Positions 58,168 through 64,000 of a stretch of 64,000 nt of DNA are shown one piece after another. The position numbers were made by a program, and so were the translations under genes. Under the pieces are notes generated by a model that worked only from the letters and a program-made list of their open reading frames with translations, made no database searches and was not told the DNA's origin. The stretch's first letter is position 1, and each line of letters opens with the position of its first letter. Origin of the DNA: Actinomadura luzonensis (GTDB lineage Bacteria > Actinomycetota > Actinomycetes > Streptosporangiales > Streptosporangiaceae); contig NZ_JAKRKC020000001.1 in the NCBI RefSeq assembly GCF_022664455.2, forward strand, positions 3,725,001 through 3,789,000, written 5' to 3'.

Positions 58168-59751
58168 GTGAGCGCACAGCCGGCAGCGCCGTCCGCGGCG
58201 GAGCCGATGACCCACCGCCAGATCCTCGAAGCACTGAGCGGCCTGCTGCTCGTCCTGTTCGTCGCGATGATCAGCGGCACCGTCGTCTCGGTGGCGCTCC
58301 CGCAGATCATCGGCGCGCTGAACGGCAGCCAGTCGCAGTACACCTGGGTCGTCACCGCGTCCCTGCTGGCCTCGACCGCCTCGACCCCGATCTGGGGCAA
58401 GCTCGCGGACCTGTTCAACAAGAAGCTGCTGCTCCAGATCGCCATCGTGATCTTCATGGTCAGCTCGCTGGCCTGCGGCTTCGCCCAGAACACCGGGCAG
58501 CTCATCACCTTCCGCGCGATCCAGGGCCTCGGCATGGGCGCGCTGCAGATCCTCGCCCAGGTCGTCATCGCCGCGATGATCTCGCCCAAGGAGCGCGGCC
58601 GCTACAACGGCTACCTCGGCGCGGTCATGGCCGTCGCCACGGTCGGCGGCCCGCTGCTCGGCGGCTTCATCGCCGACGCCTCCTGGCTCGGCTGGCGCTG
58701 GTGCTTCTTCATCGCGGTGCCGTTCACGATCGCGGCGTTCGCGCTGCTGGCCAAGACGCTGCACCTGCCGACCGTGCGCCGCGCGGACGTGAGCATCGAC
58801 TACTGGGGCGCCGGCCTCATCGCGGCGGGCGTCAGCGTGCTGCTCATTTGGGTGACCTTCGTCGGCAACTCCTTCGACTGGCTGTCCTGGCAGACCGGCG
58901 CCATGGTGGGCGGCGGCGTGCTGCTGCTCGGCGCCGCGACCTGGGTGGAGTCGAAGGTGCGCGAGCCGGTCGTGCCGCTGCACGTCGTACGGCGCCGCGA
59001 CCCGGCCCTCGCCATCCTGGCCAGCCTCGCCGTCGGCATGGCGATGTTCGGCGGCGCGGTCTTCCTCGGCCAGTACTTCCAGATCGGCCGCGGGTACGGG
59101 CCGACGGCGGCGGGCCTGCTGACCATCCCCATGATGGTCGGCGTGCTGTTCTCCTCGACGATCAGCGGCCGGATGGTGTCCAGGAGCGGGCAGACCAAGC
59201 CGTACATCCTGGTCGGCCTGGTGGTGCTGCTGGCGGGCTTCGCCGGGCTGTCCACCATCGACCACGAGACGTCGCTGGTGCTGGTGTCGGCGTACATGCT
59301 GGCCGTCGGCGTGGGCGTCGGCATGTCGATGCAGAACCTGGTGCTGGTCATCCAGAACACCGTCCCGCTGCGCGAGATCGGCGCGGCGAGCGGCGCGATC
59401 ACCTTCTTCCGCTCGCTCGGCGGCACGGTCGGCGTGTCGGTGCTCGGCGCGGTGCTGGCCAACCAGGTGGCCGCCAACATCACCGAGGGCCTGGCCAAGG
59501 CCGGCATCCCGGTCAAGGGCGGCGGCACGGCGGGCAGCAGCCTCAACCTCGCGGCGCTGCCCGAGCCGGTCAAGGCGATCGTGCGGGCCGCGTACGGCGA
59601 CGCCACCGGGCACATCTTCCTCCTCTCGGCGGCCATCGCCGTGGTCGGCCTGGTCGCGGCGGCGTTCCTGCGGCCGGCCAGGCTGCGCGACAGCCTGGAC
59701 CTGCCCGAGCAGGCCGCGCCGCAGCAGGAGCAGGCCGTCACCAAGGCCTGA
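58168..59751 (+). CDS. MFS multidrug efflux transporter, 14-helix type
   Basis: The 527-residue protein starts at a GTG six bases after AGGAGG. DHA2/EmrB features: LVLFVAMISGTVVSVALPQI in helix 1, GKLADLFNKKLLLQIAIVIF (motif A), FRAIQGLGMGALQILAQVV and GAVMAVATVGGPLLGGFIAD (motif C). It should export drugs with proton antiport and be induced when the TetR repressor binds its ligand. Confidence 0.93.
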   Translation: MSAQPAAPSAAEPMTHRQILEALSGLLLVLFVAMISGTVVSVALPQIIGALNGSQSQYTWVVTASLLASTASTPIWGKLADLFNKKLLLQIAIVIFMVSSLACGFAQNTGQLITFRAIQGLGMGALQILAQVVIAAMISPKERGRYNGYLGAVMAVATVGGPLLGGFIADASWLGWRWCFFIAVPFTIAAFALLAKTLHLPTVRRADVSIDYWGAGLIAAGVSVLLIWVTFVGNSFDWLSWQTGAMVGGGVLLLGAATWVESKVREPVVPLHVVRRRDPALAILASLAVGMAMFGGAVFLGQYFQIGRGYGPTAAGLLTIPMMVGVLFSSTISGRMVSRSGQTKPYILVGLVVLLAGFAGLSTIDHETSLVLVSAYMLAVGVGVGMSMQNLVLVIQNTVPLREIGAASGAITFFRSLGGTVGVSVLGAVLANQVAANITEGLAKAGIPVKGGGTAGSSLNLAALPEPVKAIVRAAYGDATGHIFLLSAAIAVVGLVAAAFLRPARLRDSLDLPEQAAPQQEQAVTKA

Positions 59752-59760
59752 CCCGATGCC

Positions 59761-59805
59761 CGGAAGGCCGCGCCCCCGTCTCGCCCGCGGGGACGCGGCC
59801 TTCCG
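59761..59805 (+). terminator. Hairpin terminator after the MFS gene
   Basis: CGGAAGGCCGCG (59761-59772) pairs perfectly with CGCGGCCTTCCG (59794-59805), with further CCCCCG/CGGGG pairing inside, 9 bp after the MFS stop. Confidence 0.75.
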
Positions 59806-59873
59806 TCGCGTGCACGGCGCGCACACCGGCCGCTCGCCCTTCGTCTTCCTGTGACACTCTTCGGCGAACAGCC

Positions 59874-60033
59874 GAAACTTTCAGCAGCCTTCCTCGCAGC
59901 CGGCAGCTCGCGTGACCGTGTTGGCCAGGACTCCTGTTCCCTGAGCGACCATCTCCGGTTACCGCGCTGTTTCAAGGCCATTGACAAGCCTCCTGACCGG
60001 CCCGATACTTTCGCCGAATCACCGATACTTTCG
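59874..60033 (+). promoter_or_regulatory. GAAACTTTC / CGATACTTTCG boxes upstream of the xylanase
   Basis: A palindromic GAAACTTTC lies at 59874-59882. Two identical CGATACTTTCG boxes lie at 60003-60013 and 60023-60033, exactly 20 bp apart (about two helical turns) and 33 bp before the xylanase ATG. GAAAnTTTC-type repeats are known upstream of actinomycete xylanase genes. The rest of the 315-bp gap holds the MFS terminator and no gene. Confidence 0.6.
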
Positions 60034-60066
60034 ACGTCGCCAGTGGCCGAGGTTGAAGGAGATGCG

Positions 60067-61071
60067 ATGAACGACGTCCATACCCGTCCCAGGATCCGCC
60101 GAGGCGGCCGCCTCCGACTGCTCCTCAGCGGCGCCTCAGCCCTCGCGCTGATCGTGGCCGCGCTGGTCATGCCCGGCACCGCCAGCGCCGACACGACCGT
60201 GACCTCCAACCAGACCGGCACCAACAACGGCTACTTCTTCTCCTTCTGGACCGACAGCCAGGGCACGGTCTCCATGAACCTCGGCTCCGGCGGCAACTAC
60301 AGCACGTCCTGGCGCAACACCGGCAACTTCGTCGCCGGCAAGGGCTGGAGCACCGGCGGCCGCAGGAGCGTCACCTACTCGGGCAGCTTCAACCCCTCCG
60401 GCAACGCCTACCTCGCCCTCTACGGCTGGACGCGCAACCCGCTGGTCGAGTACTACATCGTCGACAACTGGGGCACCTACCGGCCGACCGGCACGTACAA
60501 GGGCACCGTGACCAGCGACGGCGGCACGTACGACATCTACCAGACCACCCGCTACAACGCCCCCTCCATCGAGGGCAACAAGACCTTCAACCAGTACTGG
60601 AGCGTGCGGCAGTCGAAGAAGACCGGCGGCACCATCACCACCGGCAACCACTTCGACGCCTGGGCCCGCTACGGCATGAACCTCGGCTCGCACGACTACC
60701 AGATCCTCGCCACGGAGGGCTACCAGAGCAGCGGCAGCTCCAACATCACGCTGGGCAGCACGTCCGGCGGCGGTGACGGCGGCGGCGGCAACCCGGGCGG
60801 CGGCGGTGGCTGCACCGCGACGCTCTCGGCCGGCCAGCAGTGGAGCGACCGCTACAACCTCAACGTCGCGGTCAGCGGGTCGAGCAACTGGACGGTGACG
60901 ATGAACGTGCCGTCCCCCGCGAAGGTCATCGCCACCTGGAACATCAGCGCCAGCTACCCCAGCGCCCAGACCCTGGTCGCCCGGCCCAACGGCAGCGGCA
61001 ACAACTGGGGCGTGACCATCCAGCACAACGGCAACTACACCTGGCCCACGGTCTCCTGCAGCGCGAGCTGA
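60067..61071 (+). CDS. Secreted GH11 endo-1,4-beta-xylanase with CBM2
   Basis: The 334-residue protein starts at an ATG behind AAGGAG. A long signal peptide ends near GTASA. The GH11 jelly roll (residues about 45-230) includes NNGYFFSFWTDSQGTVSMNL, the nucleophile Glu in NPLVEYYIVDNWG and the acid/base Glu in ILATEGYQSSGSSN. A Gly-rich linker leads to a CBM2 cellulose/xylan-binding module (CTATLSAGQQWSDRYNLNVA, ending TWPTVSCSAS, with its two disulfide Cys). It cleaves xylan outside the cell and is probably controlled through the upstream boxes. Confidence 0.95.
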   Translation: MNDVHTRPRIRRGGRLRLLLSGASALALIVAALVMPGTASADTTVTSNQTGTNNGYFFSFWTDSQGTVSMNLGSGGNYSTSWRNTGNFVAGKGWSTGGRRSVTYSGSFNPSGNAYLALYGWTRNPLVEYYIVDNWGTYRPTGTYKGTVTSDGGTYDIYQTTRYNAPSIEGNKTFNQYWSVRQSKKTGGTITTGNHFDAWARYGMNLGSHDYQILATEGYQSSGSSNITLGSTSGGGDGGGGNPGGGGGCTATLSAGQQWSDRYNLNVAVSGSSNWTVTMNVPSPAKVIATWNISASYPSAQTLVARPNGSGNNWGVTIQHNGNYTWPTVSCSAS

Positions 61072-61148
61072 CCCCCTTTGCGCCGGGCGCCGCCTCCCGA
61101 GCACGATGACCGGGAGGCGGCACGGGCGCGAGAGGGGCGGGACGGGCG

Positions 61149-61883
61149 ATGCGGGTGCGTTTCATCGGCAGCGGGGACGCCTTCGGCAGCGGCGGGCGCT
61201 GGCAGACGTGCATCGGCGTGGACGCGGGCGGCCTGCGGCTGCTGGTGGACTGCGGCGCGACCAGCCTCACCGCGATGAAGGCGCAGGGCCTCGACCCCGG
61301 CTCGGTGGACGCGGTCGTGCTCTCCCACCTGCACGGCGACCACTTCGGCGGGCTGCCGTTCCTGATCCTCGACGGGCAGTTCAGCAGGCGCACCCGGCCG
61401 CTGCGGGTGCTGGGGCCGCCCGGCGCCGGGGCGCGGCTGAGCGAGGCCATGGAGACGCTCTTCCCGGGCAGCAGCCGGGTGCGGCGGCGGTTCCCGGTGG
61501 AGGTGGAGGAGCTGGCCGTGGACGGCGCACCGGCCGCGCTCGGGCCGCTGTCGGTCCGCGGGTGGCAGGTGGTGCACGAGTGCGGCGCGCCGCCGCTCGC
61601 CGTCCGGGTGGACGACGGGCGCGCGGCCTTCGCCTACTCCGGCGACACCGAGTGGACGCCGGCGCTGGTCGCGGCGGCGCGCGGCGCGTCCCTGCTCGCC
61701 GCCGAGGCCTACACCTACGACCGGCCGATCCGCTACCACCTCGACTACCGCACGCTGCGCGCGCACGCCGCCGAGCTGGACGCCGAGCGGATCGTCCTGA
61801 CCCACATGTCCGGCGCGATGCTGGCCCGCCTCGCCGACGCCGCCCACCCGGCCGCCCACGACGGCCTCACCCTCGACCTCTGA
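61149..61883 (+). CDS. Metallo-beta-lactamase-fold hydrolase, RNase Z-like group
   Basis: The 244-residue protein has the HxHxDH metal motif in VLSHLHGDHFGGLPF, a following Asp in YSGDTEWTP, and a final His in LTHMSGAM, as in the RNase Z/phosphodiesterase-like branch of the fold. The N-terminus MRVRFIGSGDAFGSGGRWQT is typical. It is likely a phosphodiesterase or lactonase; the substrate is unknown. It stands alone, 77 bp after the xylanase. Confidence 0.88.
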   Translation: MRVRFIGSGDAFGSGGRWQTCIGVDAGGLRLLVDCGATSLTAMKAQGLDPGSVDAVVLSHLHGDHFGGLPFLILDGQFSRRTRPLRVLGPPGAGARLSEAMETLFPGSSRVRRRFPVEVEELAVDGAPAALGPLSVRGWQVVHECGAPPLAVRVDDGRAAFAYSGDTEWTPALVAAARGASLLAAEAYTYDRPIRYHLDYRTLRAHAAELDAERIVLTHMSGAMLARLADAAHPAAHDGLTLDL

Positions 61884-61890
61884 CCGGACC

Positions 61891-61926
61891 GTCAGGTCAG
61901 GCCAGGTCACGTCAGGACAGGTCAGG
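61891..61926. repeat. Short GTCAGG/AGGTCA tandem repeats
   Basis: Five imperfect copies of a 7-9-bp GGTCAGG unit fill the gap between convergent genes and run into the stop of the thioesterase fusion gene. Confidence 0.6.
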
Positions 61927-62734
61927 GACGGTCCAGGGCGGCCGTGAGCGGGGCGGGCAGCGGGGTGGGGGCGCCGGCGGCGACGGCCACGTACGTAGTG
62001 CGGCCGGTGACGACGAGCGTCCCGCCGCGGTGGATCTCGTACGTCATCGTGAGCGAGGTGCGGCCCCGGCGGGCCGGGCGGGCGGTGATCGTCAGGCGGT
62101 CGTCCAGGCGGGCCGGGGAGGCGTGGTCGCAGCCGCTGGACACCACCACCAGGTCGGTCCCCGTCCCGGCGCGCAGCCGGGCGTAGCCGCCGGCGTGCTC
62201 GTCGAGCCAGCCGAGGAAGGCGTCCTCGAAGAACTCGTAGTAGCGGGCGGCGTGCACGATGCCCTGGGCGTCGCAGTGGCGCGGGCGGGGGCGCAGCCCG
62301 GCGACATGGGCCGGGCCCCCGGCCGGCGCGGGCCAGAGGGCGTCGAAGGCGACGGGGTCGCAGGGCAGCACGTGGCAGGCGGCGATCCGGCCGTCGCGCA
62401 CCCGGTGGAGGGCGGCGGCGGACCAGGTGACGTCCCGGCCGCCGAGCGTGGCGCGGCCGTCGGTGAGCGCGGCGATCCGGCCGTCGTCCCCGGCGAGGAC
62501 CGCCCGGCAGGTGAGGCGGACGGTCCCGGCGGCCAGGTCGCGGTGGCGGGCGAGGTGGCGCAGCGCCGCGTCCAGGCCGTGGTGCTCCCCCGCGACGGCG
62601 CTGCGGCCGGGGACACGCCACACGACGTCGCCGGTCAGCAGCTCGCGCAGCGGCCCGGGGCCGCCGCCCGCGTGGAAGCCGTCGAGCGCCGCGTACAGGC
62701 GGGCCAGCAGGTCCCGCGCCTCCGCCAGGGACAT
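61922..62734 (-). CDS. SnoaL-like domain fused to a 4HBT thioesterase
   Basis: The 270-residue protein combines two small folds. Residues 1-130 are SnoaL/NTF2-like (ARDLLARLYAALDGFHAGGG, ELLTGDVVWRVPG, HRVRDGRIAACHV). Residues 145-270 are a hot-dog 4HBT acyl-CoA thioesterase with HCDAQGIVHAARYYEFFEDA, containing the active-site Asp. The combination is uncommon; it suggests a ligand-binding or isomerase-like domain joined to thioester hydrolysis. It starts 10 bp after the following MBL gene in the direction of transcription, so the two are probably co-expressed. Confidence 0.8.
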   Translation of the reverse strand: MSLAEARDLLARLYAALDGFHAGGGPGPLRELLTGDVVWRVPGRSAVAGEHHGLDAALRHLARHRDLAAGTVRLTCRAVLAGDDGRIAALTDGRATLGGRDVTWSAAALHRVRDGRIAACHVLPCDPVAFDALWPAPAGGPAHVAGLRPRPRHCDAQGIVHAARYYEFFEDAFLGWLDEHAGGYARLRAGTGTDLVVVSSGCDHASPARLDDRLTITARPARRGRTSLTMTYEIHRGGTLVVTGRTTYVAVAAGAPTPLPAPLTAALDRP

Positions 62735-62744
62735 GGGCTCCTCC

Positions 62745-63566
62745 TCAGCGCTGGTGGGGGGCGTACTCGACCGGGTCGTGGGCGCTGAAGACCTCGACGT
62801 CGCCGCCGGCGGCGCGCAGCTCGGCGAGGCGGGCCAGGTTGGCCCGCCGGGCGGGGCCGTCGACCTGTACCAGGTTCCCGAACAGGCGCAGCCCCGGCGG
62901 GCAGTGCGGCCGGACCGGGTCGATCTCGCCGCGGTGGAAGTAGGTGTCGCCGGCGTGCAGCAGCCAGCCCTCGCCGGTGTCGACCGCCACGCCGGAGTGG
63001 CCGCGGCTGTGCCCGGCGAGCGGCACCAGCGCGAGCTGCGGCGGCAGCCCGGCGAGCGGGCGCACCGCGGCGAAGCCGTGCCAGTCCTCGCCGGCCTCCC
63101 CGTACGTCGCCCAGGCCGGCCCGTGCGCCCACTGCGTGGGCCGGTAGCGGGCGCGGTCGCCGCGCGTGGCGCGCCGCTCGGCGGCCTCCAGCTCGCGCGC
63201 GTGCAGGTGGACGGTGGCGCGGGGGAAGTCGGCGAGGCCGCCGGCGTGGTCGGGGTCGAGGTGGGTGAGCACGATGTGGCGGACGTCGTCCGGACGGTGG
63301 CCGAGCCGGGCGAGCTGCCGCAGCGCGGTCTCCTCCGGGTCGAGGACGGGCCGCGAGAAGCGGAGCAGCCGCCTGCCCAGCGAGGCGGCGGGGTCGGCGA
63401 GGTCGCGGGTGCCGAACCCGGTGTCGATGAGCACCAGGCCCTGGTCGGTCTCGGCGAGCAGGGTGTGGCAGACGAGGGTCGCGGCGGCGAGCAGGCCGCC
63501 CGTGCCGTTGGTGAGCCGCTGGGAAGCGGGGTGCATGGTGCCGCAGTTGAGGTGGTGAACCGTCAT
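62745..63566 (-). CDS. Metallo-beta-lactamase-fold hydrolase, lactonase-like
   Basis: The 273-residue protein starts MTVHHLNCGTMHPASQRLTN (an ATG nine bases upstream is also open). The metal site is VLTHLDPDHAGGLADFP, with later ligands in LAGHSRGHSG and LLHAGDTYFH. This HLDxDHxGG group includes quorum-quenching N-acyl homoserine lactonases and related esterases. With the downstream thioesterase fusion it may degrade an acyl or lactone compound. Confidence 0.87.
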   Translation of the reverse strand: MTVHHLNCGTMHPASQRLTNGTGGLLAAATLVCHTLLAETDQGLVLIDTGFGTRDLADPAASLGRRLLRFSRPVLDPEETALRQLARLGHRPDDVRHIVLTHLDPDHAGGLADFPRATVHLHARELEAAERRATRGDRARYRPTQWAHGPAWATYGEAGEDWHGFAAVRPLAGLPPQLALVPLAGHSRGHSGVAVDTGEGWLLHAGDTYFHRGEIDPVRPHCPPGLRLFGNLVQVDGPARRANLARLAELRAAGGDVEVFSAHDPVEYAPHQR

Positions 63567-63748
63567 AGCTCCCATACCCGCATCATGAGGGCATCCGGCG
63601 GCCGATGGGCCGGTCGTCCCGCGTTTTCCGCCATGCTCCGTCAGGTGACGACGGGCTCCACGCTCTCGCCCGCCGCGCTCTGACCGTCTGCGGCAGGGCG
63701 TTTTGCCGGTTCCTGACCGTCGTTCTGGCACCGTGGAGTATGGCCATC

Positions 63749-63994
63749 ATGGGGGAAGAACGCTGGCACACCGCCATCCGGGACCGCGCCGCGACGCTGG
63801 CTTTCCCGGAGTGGACACCGCGCGCCGAGGACCGGGCGCAGCTCCATACGGGGTTCATCGACGACGGGACGCCGTACACCGAGGTGTCGGTGTACCGGGA
63901 GCACGACGGCCGGCAGCGCATCCACTACCGCCGCTACATCGCCGAGGAACTGCACCACTTCTGGACGCGGCTGATGAACGAGACCGGCGGATAG
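63749..63994 (+). CDS. Small conserved-looking hypothetical protein
   Basis: The 81-residue product (start MGEERWHTAIRDRAATLAFP, end RRYIAEELHHFWTRLMNETG) has no recognised domain. It is polar, with a beta-rich centre (TPYTEVSVYREHDGRQRIHY). GTGGAG 11 bases upstream supports the ATG at 63749; another in-frame ATG is at 63740. The right window edge follows 6 bp after the stop. Confidence 0.6.
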   Translation: MGEERWHTAIRDRAATLAFPEWTPRAEDRAQLHTGFIDDGTPYTEVSVYREHDGRQRIHYRRYIAEELHHFWTRLMNETGG

Positions 63995-64000
63995 GCCCGG

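Noticed and set aside
1..64000. tRNA, rRNA, insertion sequence or integrase
   Set aside because: I found no cloverleaf, no rRNA sequence, no transposase/integrase motif and no terminal inverted repeats with target duplications.

Overview
The window is very GC-rich DNA with many GTG starts, strongly biased third codon positions and tightly overlapped operons. Gene content (ECF41 sigma factor, DUF5937-type regulator, AI-2E permease, TreZ/MalQ, actinobacterial RiPP genes) points to a filamentous actinomycete. A Streptosporangiaceae-like organism such as Nonomuraea is a reasonable guess, but that is inference. No rRNA, tRNA, CRISPR array, transposase or integrase is visible; the region reads as accessory or secondary-metabolism chromosome.

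Left part (1-24000): a frameshifted GH43-like gene, acetyltransferases, a methyltransferase/glycosyltransferase pair, a CDGSH protein, a membrane-anchored DJ-1/PfpI protein and two STAS proteins. A molybdenum formate dehydrogenase set follows (14844 down to 9372, minus strand): small HTH protein, alpha subunit with Cys instead of Sec, four-cluster ferredoxin subunit, NrfD anchor. Downstream of it lie small membrane proteins and a ccmF gene broken by three frameshifts. Then come a TauD-type dioxygenase, a hemerythrin, a secreted nuclease/phosphatase, a flavin monooxygenase with its regulator, a secreted GH71 alpha-1,3-glucanase and a LuxR regulator.

First RiPP locus (23981-30100): a 56-residue lanthipeptide precursor and a lyase-kinase-cyclase synthetase whose cyclase domain carries a three-Cys (CCG-type) zinc site. 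Divergent from these are an ABC exporter and a MauE-thioredoxin fusion. A barnase/barstar-type pair follows.

Sugar block (30921-42236): a strong promoter drives a translationally coupled operon of ABC importer, GH42 beta-galactosidase, SDR dehydrogenase, GntR regulator and galactonate dehydratase, i.e. uptake, hydrolysis and oxidative galactose catabolism. treZ-malQ lie on the other strand.

Second RiPP locus (45062-49768, minus strand) is the most unusual part: a 46-residue precursor, a PatA/PatG-like subtilase with a PatG-type C-terminal domain, a 65-residue protein, a second subtilase and a SagB/ThcOx-type oxidoreductase. No YcaO cyclodehydratase is present. The second subtilase has Cys in place of the catalytic Ser and Ala in place of the Pro four residues later. 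These are the two changes that define the engineered peptide ligase subtiligase (S221C/P225A), so this looks like a natural ligase/macrocyclase.

Right part (49891-63994): an MFS/FAD-monooxygenase pair, zinc alcohol dehydrogenase, DUF1275 protein, ECF41 sigma factor next to an NDH-2-like flavoprotein, a TetR-MFS divergent pair with operator, a GH11-CBM2 xylanase with upstream repeat boxes, two metallo-beta-lactamase-fold proteins and a SnoaL-thioesterase fusion.

Several genes (GH43-like, ccmF, malQ, FAD monooxygenase) carry single-base frameshifts, mostly in G/C-rich runs. Sequencing or assembly indels are as likely as real decay.
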